Positions 32,737 to 41,661 of a stretch of DNA of 60,072 bases are shown here, one piece after another. Every line of letters begins with the position of its first letter. Positions within the stretch are counted from its first letter, which is position 1. The notes under the pieces were generated by a model, which saw nothing but the letters and a program-made list of their open reading frames with translations, was not told the DNA's origin and did not search any database. Made by a program: the position numbers and the translations under genes. Source of the DNA: Mycobacterium sp. 236(2023) (GTDB lineage: Bacteria; Actinomycetota; Actinomycetes; Mycobacteriales; Mycobacteriaceae); contig NZ_JARSBP010000015.1 in NCBI RefSeq assembly GCF_029623955.1, positions 1 to 60,072 on the forward strand, written 5' to 3'.

Positions 32737-34254
32737 TCACGCCACTTGTCCGTCGGGTGGTGCGGGGCCGCCTGGTTCGCCGGGGTCGTCACTGGCGGAT
32801 AGGCCCTCAGTTTCGGGGTCGTTGTCGGGGTGTGCGTCTGCGTCGGTGTCCTTCACCACCGCCGAATCAGGCTCGGGTTCAGTGTCTTCGGGGCGTAGGA
32901 GCCGTTCGGGTACATGGTAGTTGTTGATCCGGTTCTGTCCGGTGTCCAAGGGTTCGGGTGGGATCCATTCGACCTCATGTTGGTCGTTCATGGTGGTGGT
33001 CCAGCCGCCGTCGGTGACGCTGCGGTTGTCGGCGCCGCAGGCCAAACCGAGTTCGTCGACGTTGGTGTTCCCGCCTTTGATCCAGTCGGTCACCACATGA
33101 TGGGCTTGGGAGCCGTAGGCGCCGATCGTGCAGCCAGGTTTGGTGCAGCCCCCGTCGCGCGCGATCAGCATGATCCGCTGCGCCGGCGACGCCACCCGTC
33201 GGGCCCGGAACAACTCCAGGGCGGAGCCGGTGGCTTTGTCGAACACGGCGAGCTGACAGTTCGAGTGGCCGGCCATGCGCACTACTTCGGCGATCGGCAG
33301 CTTCGTGCCACCCCCGGTGACCCCGACCCCGGCGCGGGATTCCAGATCCTGCAGCGTGGTTCGGATGATGACGGTGACCGGCAGCCCGTTGAGTTGGCCG
33401 AGCCCGCCACTCATCAGGGCGATCCGCAGGACCGCGGTCAAGGCGTCGTGCTGGCGCTGGAACAGGGTGCGGTGATCGTTGTCGATCTGTTCTTGTGTCG
33501 GTGTGCCCGAGGTACACGGTTCGGGATCGTCGGGGTTACACATCCCGGGGGCGGCGTACTTGGCGAACAGCACTTCTACCATTGCTCGCAGTTCCGGGGT
33601 CAACGTCGCGGTCAGATCCGTCGTGCCGTCAGGCTTCTGCGTGCCCATCGTGACGCCTCGCCGACGGCCACGCTCGGTGTCGTCGGGTGCAGGGCCGTCC
33701 TGATCGAGCAGGAACAGCATCAACTCCGCGGACTCTTTGACCTCTTTGGGTCCGTTGCCGACCGCAGCCCGCACGAGTGTGACTTCGAACTGCTCCCGGG
33801 TGACCGTGTCGACGAAACCCGGCAACTTGGCCACCGCTTTGCGGATCACGGTGACGTGTTCAGCGTTGATCAACCCTTGGGCCGCGGCGACCGCGGTCGC
33901 ATGCAGCACCGGCGGCAGGGCGGGCCCGGTGATCGGTTGGCGCGGCGCCAACACCGACGCCTCAGATAGGCGGCGGTGGGCCTCGGAGGTGGAGATGCGC
34001 CATCGCACCGACAGCACCTCTTTCCACGTTTTGGCGCCCATCTGCTGCGGGGTCGACTCCACCTGCAGCCGCGCCAGCAGTCGGTGACTCACCGACGGCA
34101 ACTGGCAGCCGAGAACCTCGAGTTCATCGAGGGCAGAGACCAGTTCGTGCCGAGTCAACAGATCGACTTCGCAAGCCGCCACGTCGGCGTATGCAGAGTG
34201 CAGCGCGGCAACTTTGGCCTGCAGCTCCCCGGTCGACATTCTTCGAACATACAT
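32737..34254 (-). CDS. 13E12-repeat family protein (DUF222 with C-terminal HNH endonuclease domain)
   Basis: The protein has about 505 aa. The N-terminal DUF222 region begins MYVRRMSTGELQAKVAALHS. The C-terminal HNH motif is GGCTKPGCTIGAYGSQAHHV with LGLACGADNRSV and the later region NRINNYHVPERLL. This family is repeated many times in mycobacterial genomes and is linked to REP13E12 elements. Start at 34254 or 34239; the reading frame continues upstream into the adjacent IS481-type end, which is unlikely to be coding here. A nuclease activity is inferred from family only. Confidence 0.87.
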   Translation of the reverse strand: MYVRRMSTGELQAKVAALHSAYADVAACEVDLLTRHELVSALDELEVLGCQLPSVSHRLLARLQVESTPQQMGAKTWKEVLSVRWRISTSEAHRRLSEASVLAPRQPITGPALPPVLHATAVAAAQGLINAEHVTVIRKAVAKLPGFVDTVTREQFEVTLVRAAVGNGPKEVKESAELMLFLLDQDGPAPDDTERGRRRGVTMGTQKPDGTTDLTATLTPELRAMVEVLFAKYAAPGMCNPDDPEPCTSGTPTQEQIDNDHRTLFQRQHDALTAVLRIALMSGGLGQLNGLPVTVIIRTTLQDLESRAGVGVTGGGTKLPIAEVVRMAGHSNCQLAVFDKATGSALELFRARRVASPAQRIMLIARDGGCTKPGCTIGAYGSQAHHVVTDWIKGGNTNVDELGLACGADNRSVTDGGWTTTMNDQHEVEWIPPEPLDTGQNRINNYHVPERLLRPEDTEPEPDSAVVKDTDADAHPDNDPETEGLSASDDPGEPGGPAPPDGQVA

Positions 34255-34287
34255 TCGACCACCGACAAGTTTCGCTAGCCGGAGCTG

Positions 34288-34808
34288 TGATGTATCAGGA
34301 CATCGGTGACGGTTCTGCATCAGGAGATCGGTGACAGTTGATGAGTCAGGACTTCGGTGACGGATTGGGGCGTGGGCCGCGGGGTCGGCCGTTGCCGACG
34401 TATCTGACACCGGGTGCGGGTCGGGTGCGTTCTGCGAGGACTTCGCCGTCGAGGTCGGTGATGATGACCTTGTCGACGTCAGTGATCATTAGCACCTGCT
34501 GGAAGGCGCGCTGTGCGTCGACTCTGTATGTCACTGAGTCCAATCCGATGTTGCCGATGCCGCACACCGTTCGCAGGCACGTGTTCGCCGGCAGATTTGC
34601 AGTTGGTTGTAGGCACGGGAACTGGTATCGGTTGGGCATTGGTCTGTCATAGACCGACCGTTCGAGTTTGGGCCGTGGTGGCTCGGCCTTGGGGGTCGCT
34701 TCCCAGGCTGTATCGATGGGTTCATTGACAGACACTCCCGCAGCCTTGGCGCAGAAGTGTCACAACCAAGACCACCCGAAGTGTCACCGATGTCCTGAGA
34801 GATGACAC
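34288..34808 (-). mobile_element. Internally deleted IS481-family element (MITE-like remnant)
   Basis: The element is bounded on the left by TCAGGACATCGGTGAC (34295-34310, in a repeat starting TGATG at 34288). On the right its near complement GTCACCGATGTCCTGA (34783-34798) runs to TGACAC at 34808. Two further copies of the left repeat follow inside (34321-34335 and 34346-34361). About 520 bp remain, against well over 1 kb for a full element. Only the C-terminal end of a transposase is left. It lies between the 13E12 gene and the DUF4032 gene. Confidence 0.7.
34346..34735 (-). pseudogene. IS481-family transposase, C-terminal fragment
   Basis: An open stretch of 129 codons reads AWEATPKAEPPRPK, then VLMITDVDKVIITDLDGEV and ERTRPAPGVRYVGNGRPRGP, ending PSPKS. 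This is the tail of IS481-type integrase-core transposases from mycobacteria. The HTH and DDE catalytic core are missing, so it cannot be active. A GTG at 34735 allows translation, but none is expected to be functional. Confidence 0.75.
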
Positions 34809-34831
34809 GCACGGCGAAGGGATACTGCCCG

Positions 34832-36103
34832 CTAGGTTTCGTCGTCGTCATCCGACAGCACGGAGAACGGTTCTGTCGGGACCTCGACGACTGCGAGCTG
34901 AGCTGCCGATTCCGACGGTACTACGTTGCGCGACAACGCCTGTAGCGCCCTGTCGGTGCCGATGTCGTGACCGGCACGCTCCGACAAGAGCCACCGCACC
35001 TCGAGGAGATCGCAATACGCCTGGATTGGCGTTCCAGCACGTCCCACCGCGGCGTGGGCCCGGTGCATCGTGGGGGTGGCGACCTCCATCACCCACAGTT
35101 GCGCCGCGGTCCGGTCGTCGACGTCATGGCCTGCCTCGCAGCACAACTGGCCCTGATACGCATGGAGATCGCCCAGCAGAATCCGGGCCTGCCCCTCACC
35201 GACGTCGAGGCCGGTGAGCCTGCGCAACTGCGTCGCGTGGTAGCGGCGGTCGCCGACGGCCACGTGCAGCCGGAGGTCGTCGGCGCCCGCGCTGACGGGT
35301 TGCAGCGACACCTCGTCGACTGCGAAACCCAATTCGTTGAGCCTGCGAATCGTGCCCTCGACCCGGTACCGGTCGGCGAACCCGAAGGTCGGCCTTGCGT
35401 GCAGGAGGTCCCACAGCCCCTCATACCGGTCCCGGATTCCAATGGCCTCTTCGATGAAACCTGGCTCCAGCTCCGGTCTTTCGAGCTTGGCGGCCAGATC
35501 CAGCAGCCCGGCGGCGACGTTTTCGACGGTGATGTCGATGTCGTGGGTGCGTTGCCCATCCGACAGTGCGGGGTGGACCTCACTGGTCTCGGCGTCGACC
35601 AGAAACGCCTGCAGGACTTGACCGTCGCGGGAGAACAGCGTGTTCGCCAACGAGCAGTCGCCCCAGAACACGCCGTGCCGGTGCAACTCCACCAGCAGCG
35701 TCGCCATCGCGTCGAAGAGCCGCGCGCGATGCTTGGGCGCGTCCGGCGGCAAGCGCATGAACAGTCGCCGGTACTGCCACGATCCCACCAAATAGCGCGT
35801 CAGCAGGATGGCGGTGTCGAAGTCGGGCTGAAAAACCAGTCCGGCGGGCCGGACCGCGTTGAGAGCCATCTCCTCGAGCCGGCTCAGGGCGTCGTACTCG
35901 CGCGCGGCGATGCGGGGCGGCAACTCCTTGAGAGCCCATAGATCGCCGTCGGACTCGACGAACTTCACCAGGTGCCGACTCGGCCCCACGGCGATGTCGC
36001 GCAGCGCGACTTCGGGCGTCGACCACTCGGCGAGCGGCCGATCCCACGGCAGCGCCAGCAATCCCGGGCACGGGGCCCGCAGCCGCAATTCGGGAGCGGC
36101 CAT
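34832..36103 (-). CDS. DUF4032 / kinase-fold protein
   Basis: The protein has 423 aa. A protein-kinase-like (LPS kinase/RIO-like) core covers about residues 30-200: the Lys region LWALKELPPRIAAREYDAL, the catalytic loop HGVFWGDCSLANTLF (D and N conserved) and the metal-binding LVDAETSEV. The C-terminal DUF4032 region (about 210-390) has no known function. The C-terminus is acidic (SDDDDET). It lies 10 bp downstream of the sugar ABC ATPase stop on the same strand and may be the last gene of that operon. The substrate is unknown. Confidence 0.75.
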   Translation of the reverse strand: MAAPELRLRAPCPGLLALPWDRPLAEWSTPEVALRDIAVGPSRHLVKFVESDGDLWALKELPPRIAAREYDALSRLEEMALNAVRPAGLVFQPDFDTAILLTRYLVGSWQYRRLFMRLPPDAPKHRARLFDAMATLLVELHRHGVFWGDCSLANTLFSRDGQVLQAFLVDAETSEVHPALSDGQRTHDIDITVENVAAGLLDLAAKLERPELEPGFIEEAIGIRDRYEGLWDLLHARPTFGFADRYRVEGTIRRLNELGFAVDEVSLQPVSAGADDLRLHVAVGDRRYHATQLRRLTGLDVGEGQARILLGDLHAYQGQLCCEAGHDVDDRTAAQLWVMEVATPTMHRAHAAVGRAGTPIQAYCDLLEVRWLLSERAGHDIGTDRALQALSRNVVPSESAAQLAVVEVPTEPFSVLSDDDDET

Positions 36104-36113
36104 CGGCTGTCAG

Positions 36114-37313
36114 CTAGCCGGCGGCAGCCGCGTGCCGCCCCTGCGATTCGGTTGCACGAGTCAGGTTGTCGCCGGACTGCGGATCGAACAGATGCAGACG
36201 CTCAGCATCGAGCCACAGCGTGGCCTTGTCGCCCGAACTGACCCGGCTGAGCGGATCGAGCTCCACACAGATCTGCGTCCGCAGCTGCTCACTGTCGAGG
36301 TCGTTGGCCAGATCGGCGAGATGGCCGGTGATCTCGGCGGGGGCCTCGAACGGGACAAAGGCATACTGCTCGTTACCCAGCCACTCCGTGACATCGATCT
36401 CGACATCGAAAGTGACACCGCGCGAACGCTTGTCGTTGTCCACGAACTCGGCGTCCTCAAAGGCGCCGGGCCGGATTCCGGCGATGTAAATCTTGCCGTC
36501 CTCGACCGACCCGCGCCACTCGTCGCGCAGCGGGATCGTCACGAACGGCAGCTCGATCTCGTTGCCGTTGACCCGAGCCGGAACGAAATTCATCGGGGGA
36601 GAGCCGATGAACCCCGCGACGAAGAGGTTGACGGGCTGATCGTAGAGCTCGCGCGGGCTCGCCACCTGTTGCAGCACACCCTTTTTCAGCACCGCGACGC
36701 GGTCGCCGAGAGTCATCGCCTCGGTCTGGTCATGGGTGACGTAGACCGTCGTGACACCGAGTTTGCGCTGCAGGCGCAGGATCTCGGTGCGCATCTGCCC
36801 GCGCAGCTTCGCATCGAGGTTGCTCAACGGCTCATCGAAGAGGAACGCGTCGGCCTCGCGCACGATCGCACGTCCCATCGCGACGCGCTGGCGCTGACCG
36901 CCGGACAGGTTGGCCGGCTTGCGGTCCAGGTGCTCACCGAGCTCGAGGGTCTTGGCGGCGTCGTTGACGCGCTTGCGGATCTCGTCGTCGGAGAGCTTGC
37001 CCGACAACCGAAGCGGGAAGGCGATATTCTCGAACACCGTCAGATGCGGGTAGAGCGCATAGTTCTGGAACACCATCGCGAGGTTGCGGTCGCGCGGAGC
37101 CTTGTCGTTGACGCGTGTGTCGCCGATGAGCATGTCGCCGGAGGTGATGTCCTCCAGGCCGACGATCATCCGCAGTAGCGTCGACTTCCCGCAACCGGAC
37201 GGACCCACCAGGATCACGAACTCGCCGTCGGCGATATCGAGGCTGACGTCGTTGACGGCCGGATAACCGTCGCCGTACTTCTTGACGATGTTGCTCATGG
37301 TGATTGCTGCCAT
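36114..37313 (-). CDS. Sugar ABC transporter ATP-binding protein (MsmX/UgpC type)
   Basis: The protein has 399 aa. Walker A is GPSGCGKST, signature LSGGQRQRVAMGRAIV, Walker B AFLFDEPLSNLDAKLR, H-loop YVTHDQTEAM, with a C-terminal TOBE/OB region (about 240-385) of the carbohydrate-uptake type. It resembles the Rv2038c-type ATPase of mycobacteria, and the gene order matches the Rv2038c-Rv2041c cluster. It starts 4 bp after the permease stop. Confidence 0.9.
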   Translation of the reverse strand: MAAITMSNIVKKYGDGYPAVNDVSLDIADGEFVILVGPSGCGKSTLLRMIVGLEDITSGDMLIGDTRVNDKAPRDRNLAMVFQNYALYPHLTVFENIAFPLRLSGKLSDDEIRKRVNDAAKTLELGEHLDRKPANLSGGQRQRVAMGRAIVREADAFLFDEPLSNLDAKLRGQMRTEILRLQRKLGVTTVYVTHDQTEAMTLGDRVAVLKKGVLQQVASPRELYDQPVNLFVAGFIGSPPMNFVPARVNGNEIELPFVTIPLRDEWRGSVEDGKIYIAGIRPGAFEDAEFVDNDKRSRGVTFDVEIDVTEWLGNEQYAFVPFEAPAEITGHLADLANDLDSEQLRTQICVELDPLSRVSSGDKATLWLDAERLHLFDPQSGDNLTRATESQGRHAAAAG

Positions 37314-37317
37314 GGGG

Positions 37318-38145
37318 TTATCCCTTCACTGCTCCGGAGGTCAGGCCGGCGACGATGCGCCGCTGGAAGATGAGGACCAAGATCACGACGGGGATCGTCA
37401 CGATCACCGACGCGGCCATGATGTAGGGGACAGGGGACTCGAAATAGGAGGCGCCCTGGAAGAACGCAAGCGCCGCGGGCACGGTGCGGGCGCTGTCGGT
37501 GGACGTCAGCGAGATCGCGAACAGTAAGTCGTTCCAGCAGAAGAAGAACGTCAGGATCGCGGTCGTGAACACACCGGGTGCGGCCAGTGGGACGATCACC
37601 TTGCGGAACGCCTGCCACTGGGTGGCACCGTCGACCTGCGCGGCATGCTCCATTTCCCAGGGGATCTGGCGGAAGAACGCCGACATCGTCCAGATCGACA
37701 GCGGCAGCGCGAAGGTCAGGTAGGGGATGATCAGGCCGATCCACGTGTCGTAGATCCCCAACCCCCGCCACATGTCGAACAACGGGCCCACCAGTGCGGC
37801 CTGCGGGAACATCGCGATGCCCAGCGCGAGCGACAGCAGGAGCTTCTTGCCCCGGAACTCCAGTCGCGCAATGGCATACGCCGCGAACATCGCGATCACC
37901 ACCGAGATGACCGTGGCGATGATCGCGATGCCGATCGAATTGATCAGCGCCCGGGTGAACAGCGGGTTGCTGAAGATGACGCTGAAGTTGTCGAGCGTGA
38001 ACGTGCTCGGCAGGAACGACGGCTTGCCCGAGACGATGTCGGACGGCGGTTTGAACGCCAGGCTGATCATCCACAGCATCGGCACGAAGCTGTAGATCAC
38101 GATGACGATGCCGGCGATCGTCCACCACTTGCTGCCCTTGGTCAC
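37318..38145 (-). CDS. Sugar ABC transporter permease (MalG type)
   Basis: The protein has 275 aa with six membrane segments and the EAA loop EMEHAAQVDGATQWQAFRKV typical of MalG-type permeases. It pairs with the MalF-type permease that overlaps its start by 4 bp. Confidence 0.9.
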   Translation of the reverse strand: MTKGSKWWTIAGIVIVIYSFVPMLWMISLAFKPPSDIVSGKPSFLPSTFTLDNFSVIFSNPLFTRALINSIGIAIIATVISVVIAMFAAYAIARLEFRGKKLLLSLALGIAMFPQAALVGPLFDMWRGLGIYDTWIGLIIPYLTFALPLSIWTMSAFFRQIPWEMEHAAQVDGATQWQAFRKVIVPLAAPGVFTTAILTFFFCWNDLLFAISLTSTDSARTVPAALAFFQGASYFESPVPYIMAASVIVTIPVVILVLIFQRRIVAGLTSGAVKG

Positions 38146-39074
38146 TGGTCACCCCTGACTTGCGAGAGGTCGGTTTTGAAGATCTTGATGAACACCCATG
38201 CGATGGCGACAACGGACAGGAACAGCAGCACCGAGACCGCCGACCCCATACCGAGATTCACCAGCGTCACGTTCTGTCGATAAGCCAGGAACGAGATCGT
38301 CTCGGTGTTGTTCGCACCCGCGGTCATCACATACGGGTTGTCGAAGATGCGCCAGGCGTCGAGTGTGCGGAACAGCAGGGCCACCATGATGGCGGCCTTC
38401 ATGTTCGGAAGCGTGATCTTCCACAGCCGCTGCCACGCGGTGGCGCCGTCGACCTTCGCGGCTTCCTGCATGTCCTCGGGCACCTGCACGAGACCCGCCA
38501 ACAGCAGCAGCGAGATGAACGGTGTGGTCTTCCAGATCTCGGACAGGCAGATGACGAAGATCGCCGACCACTGGTCGCCGAACCAGTCGAACTCGGACAG
38601 ACCGAGCCACTGGTTGACGAACCCGGAGTCGGTCGCGAAGGCGTAGCGGAAGATGAACGCCGAGACGACGGTGACGATGCCGTAGGGGATCAGGATCGCC
38701 GTGCGCAGCGGGCCGCGGCCACGGATGATGCGCAACATCACGAACGCGAACCAGAACCCGAGAACCAACTCGATCGCGACCGTCACGACGGTGATCGCCA
38801 ACGTGGTGAGAAAGTCGTTCCACCAGATCGGATCGCTGAGGACCACGAGGTAGTTACTCAGGCCGACGAAACTGCGACCTTCCGGATCGGTGAGCCGGAA
38901 GTTGTACAGCGACAACACCAATGCGTAGCCGAGCGGGTAGGCGGTCACGAGAAGCATCACCGCGTACGACGGCAGGGTCAGGTAGAGCCCGAGCCTGCGT
39001 TCGCCTTTGACGCGCTCGCTCACCGAAGGTTTGGCGGGATCCTTCTGGATAGGGGCTTCGTCAATTGCGGTCAC
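38142..39074 (-). CDS. Sugar ABC transporter permease (MalF type)
   Basis: The protein has 310 aa. A charged N-terminal tail (about 30 residues) precedes six membrane segments. The EAA loop is DMQEAAKVDGATAWQRLWKI. It forms the channel with the following MalG-type subunit and overlaps the binding-protein gene by 4 bp. Confidence 0.9.
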   Translation of the reverse strand: MTAIDEAPIQKDPAKPSVSERVKGERRLGLYLTLPSYAVMLLVTAYPLGYALVLSLYNFRLTDPEGRSFVGLSNYLVVLSDPIWWNDFLTTLAITVVTVAIELVLGFWFAFVMLRIIRGRGPLRTAILIPYGIVTVVSAFIFRYAFATDSGFVNQWLGLSEFDWFGDQWSAIFVICLSEIWKTTPFISLLLLAGLVQVPEDMQEAAKVDGATAWQRLWKITLPNMKAAIMVALLFRTLDAWRIFDNPYVMTAGANNTETISFLAYRQNVTLVNLGMGSAVSVLLFLSVVAIAWVFIKIFKTDLSQVRGDQ

Positions 39075-40384
39075 AGCAGCCGCCTCCCCGCCAGCACGTC
39101 AGCCATGAATTGATCTGTCCTTTCCGGAGTTTCGGCGTTCACCGAAGCGGGCGGATGCCACGTCTGCTGGATCGCGCCCGAAATGTCGGTGTAGAAGGGC
39201 GTCGGCGGGCGGGGACCGCCGTCGGCGATGGACTCCCGGATCAGGTCGGCGTTCTCGTACGTCTCCCGGATCTCGGCGTTGTCATAGGACGCCGCATACG
39301 GCGACGGCTCGCTCTCGTCGAGCATGTACTGCGTGGCCTTCGGTTCGGCGTTGATGCACTCGACCAGTGCGACGGCGAGGTCGGGATGCTTGGTGTACGC
39401 GCCGATCCCGAGGTTGGCCCCCCCGAGCGGTGGAGCGCTGGGAAGGTCGGGTGACACCCGCGGGTACCGGGCCCAGCCGATGTCGTCGACCACTGCCTGT
39501 GCCAGGCTGCCCTCTTCGGCGGCGCTGCGGGCCGCCGCGAGCACATAGGGCCAGTTGACCATGAACATGCCCTGGTCGGATTGGAAGTTGGCGCGTGCCT
39601 GTTCCTCCGAGGCGTTCGACATGTCGGTGGGCGCGGCACTGGATCGGCCCAGGGTGCCCACGATCTCGGCGGCTTTCTCCCCGGGCGGGGTCGCCAGCGA
39701 CGGCTTGGCGTTGCGGCCCGCCTCGACGTCCTCGAGCAGTGCGCCGCCACCGGAGAGCACCAGCGCATTGATCAACACGGTGTAACCCTCGTAGCGCTGC
39801 GCCTGCACCGCAATCTTCTTCTGTTGGGACTCAGCCGCTTTGAGCATCTCGTCCCACGTGAACGTCGGCGAGGCGGGGTCTACGCCGGCCGCTGCCGCAG
39901 CCGACTTGCGGTACCAGAGCAGTTGCGCGTTGGACTTGTAGGGTGCGCCGTAGAGCGTGTCCTCCCAGATCCCGGTCTCGATCGGAGCGGGCAGCATCCC
40001 GGCTGTCAGCCGGCTTCTTTCTTCGGCGGAGTACGGGCGCAGGAAGCCGGCATTGGCGAATTCGGCGGTGAAGACCACGTCCATGCTGACCAGGTCGATC
40101 GACGAGTCGCCGGCAGCGAGGCGGCGCACCATCTGTTCGCGCTGTGCGGTGGCAGTGCTGGGCAGGGATTCGATGCGAACCTGGTAGGCGCCGTTCGATG
40201 CCTCCGCGCACTGTTCGGCGCGTGCGACAGAGCCTCCGTTGTCGGGAAGGATGTACCAGGTCAACGTCGGCGGGCCACCCTCACTGCCGCAGGCGGACAA
40301 CAATGATGCAGCGACCAGAGACGCACTGGCCAGCGCGATTGCGCGACGTCGTCGCCCGCGGGCGAACTGATTTCGTTTCATCAC
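39071..40384 (-). CDS. Sugar ABC transporter substrate-binding lipoprotein
   Basis: The protein has 437 aa. A twin-arginine-rich basic start (RGRRRRAIALASAS) and the lipobox LLSAC with Cys32 mark it as a lipoprotein. The body is an extracellular solute-binding family 1 protein (PTLTWYILPDNGG, YGAPYKSNAQLLWYRKSAA, NWPYVLAAAR). It is similar in size and order to Rv2041c. With the LacI regulator and alpha-glucosidase beside it, an alpha-glucoside is the likely ligand (inference). ATG at 40384 or 40381; GAGGA lies upstream. Confidence 0.9.
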   Translation of the reverse strand: MMKRNQFARGRRRRAIALASASLVAASLLSACGSEGGPPTLTWYILPDNGGSVARAEQCAEASNGAYQVRIESLPSTATAQREQMVRRLAAGDSSIDLVSMDVVFTAEFANAGFLRPYSAEERSRLTAGMLPAPIETGIWEDTLYGAPYKSNAQLLWYRKSAAAAAGVDPASPTFTWDEMLKAAESQQKKIAVQAQRYEGYTVLINALVLSGGGALLEDVEAGRNAKPSLATPPGEKAAEIVGTLGRSSAAPTDMSNASEEQARANFQSDQGMFMVNWPYVLAAARSAAEEGSLAQAVVDDIGWARYPRVSPDLPSAPPLGGANLGIGAYTKHPDLAVALVECINAEPKATQYMLDESEPSPYAASYDNAEIRETYENADLIRESIADGGPRPPTPFYTDISGAIQQTWHPPASVNAETPERTDQFMADVLAGRRLL

Positions 40385-40506
40385 GTCCTCGTCTATGAAG
40401 TTTGACCTCGTCGAAGGAAGTTACTGTCTCCGATGAGGGCCACGTGCAGCACATTCGGTACGCCTGTGAGTGTGTCACACCTCACAGAGCAGGTGGGGTA
40501 CTGGTA

Positions 40507-41541
40507 TCAGCGCGGCGAGGCGGTCGATCCGCGCACCACGAGACGGGTCGGCAGTGTTGTCGATGGCGGAGTGACCGGCGGTGCGGTCGCGACGGCCTCG
40601 CCGGTGAGCTGGCACAGCACCTCCCGGGCGGCGATCTGACCCTGCTCGCGCACCGGTTGTGCGACGGTGGTCAGGTCATTCAGGTCGGCAGAGGGATGGT
40701 CGTCGACTCCGATGATCGAGATTTGCTGTGGGACAGAGATTCCGGCGCGACGCAGCGTTCGCAGTGCGCCGAGCGCGATTTCGTCGGAATGGCAGAACAC
40801 CGCGGTGGGCAGGTGCGGTCGGCTCAACAACGTTTCCATACCCCGTGATCCGCCGTCGATGCTCCACTTCACGGTGATCACCGTTGGGTCGATGAGCCCT
40901 GCTTCGCGGACCTGATCATGAAATCCGCGGATGCGCGCCTGATCGGTCGCCCACGGGATGTCGGTGTCGTCGGCAGCCTGGATCATGGCGATGTCGCGGT
41001 GACCTATGCGCAGCAGATGGCCGACGGCCTGTCGCGCGGCCTGCTCGTCGTCGATCCCGACCCACGATCGGTCGCCGTCGGTGCGATGTCCACCGACGAA
41101 GACGCTGGGCACGCCGAGCTGGTCGAGGCGGGTGCGCTCGCGTGCTGACAGTGGAAGCGAGATGACCACGACCGCATCAACCTTGCGGCGCAAGGGAAGT
41201 GCCTCGAAGAAGCGGTGTCGTGTCGCGGCGTCGGGAAGCGTGCACAACACCAGATCCATGCCGACGGTGTCGAATTCGTCGGCAATGCCTGCCAGAACCG
41301 TCGAATAGAACCACGCGTCGATGCGGGGTACGACGACCCCGACGCGGCCGGTGGTTCCGCCAGACAGGCGCGACGCCTCCGGTGAGACGACGTAGGCCAA
41401 CTCCCGGGCCGTCTCGAGAATCCGATCGCGGGTCGCGGGGGAGACACCCGCCTCGCCGCGCAGCGCGCGGGACACCGAGGCGATCGACACGCCACAGCGC
41501 TTCGCGACGTCGGTCATGTTGACCGTCTGCTTCGGGATCAT
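40507..41541 (-). CDS. LacI-family transcriptional regulator
   Basis: The protein has 344 aa. The N-terminal LacI HTH is MTDVAKRCGVSIASVSRALRG with hinge LAYVVSPEASRLSGGTTG. The effector domain is a periplasmic-binding-protein fold (VGVVVPRIDAWFYSTVLAG, IGVDDHPSADLNDLTTVAQP). The ATG at 41541 is taken; TTG at 41562 and ATG at 41517 are in frame. It sits between the sugar importer and the divergent alpha-glucosidase and probably represses both until a sugar binds. Confidence 0.88.
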   Translation of the reverse strand: MIPKQTVNMTDVAKRCGVSIASVSRALRGEAGVSPATRDRILETARELAYVVSPEASRLSGGTTGRVGVVVPRIDAWFYSTVLAGIADEFDTVGMDLVLCTLPDAATRHRFFEALPLRRKVDAVVVISLPLSARERTRLDQLGVPSVFVGGHRTDGDRSWVGIDDEQAARQAVGHLLRIGHRDIAMIQAADDTDIPWATDQARIRGFHDQVREAGLIDPTVITVKWSIDGGSRGMETLLSRPHLPTAVFCHSDEIALGALRTLRRAGISVPQQISIIGVDDHPSADLNDLTTVAQPVREQGQIAAREVLCQLTGEAVATAPPVTPPSTTLPTRLVVRGSTASPR

Positions 41542-41558
41542 CAAGTGCCGAGGATAAG

Positions 41559-41575
41559 GCAACGTAATTATTTGC
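41559..41575. promoter_or_regulatory. LacI-type operator-like inverted repeat near the regulator start
   Basis: GCAA (41559-41562) and TTGC (41572-41575) flank an AT-rich centre that contains TAATTA. It lies 18 bp before the regulator ATG and may mediate autoregulation. Confidence 0.35.
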
Positions 41576-41591
41576 GTGACTGGTTACACGA

Positions 41592-41620
41592 TTGACATTG
41601 CTGTGGGACACCGCGAATCT
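41592..41620 (+). promoter_or_regulatory. Putative sigA-type promoter of the alpha-glucosidase gene
   Basis: TTGACA (41592-41597) is a perfect -35 box, and GAATCT (41615-41620) after 17 bp is a weak -10. The LacI operator at 41626-41639 covers the expected start of transcription. Confidence 0.5.
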
Positions 41621-41625
41621 GGTAG

Positions 41626-41639
41626 CGCAAACGTTTACG
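41626..41639. promoter_or_regulatory. LacI-family operator CGCAAACGTTTACG
   Basis: The AAACGTTT core with CG flanks is the classical LacI/CcpA-type palindrome, with one mismatched pair. It lies just downstream of the -10 box and 22 bp before the alpha-glucosidase GTG, so a bound repressor would block transcription. Confidence 0.6.
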
Positions 41640-41661
41640 TACCAGTCGTCGAGGAGTTCGC

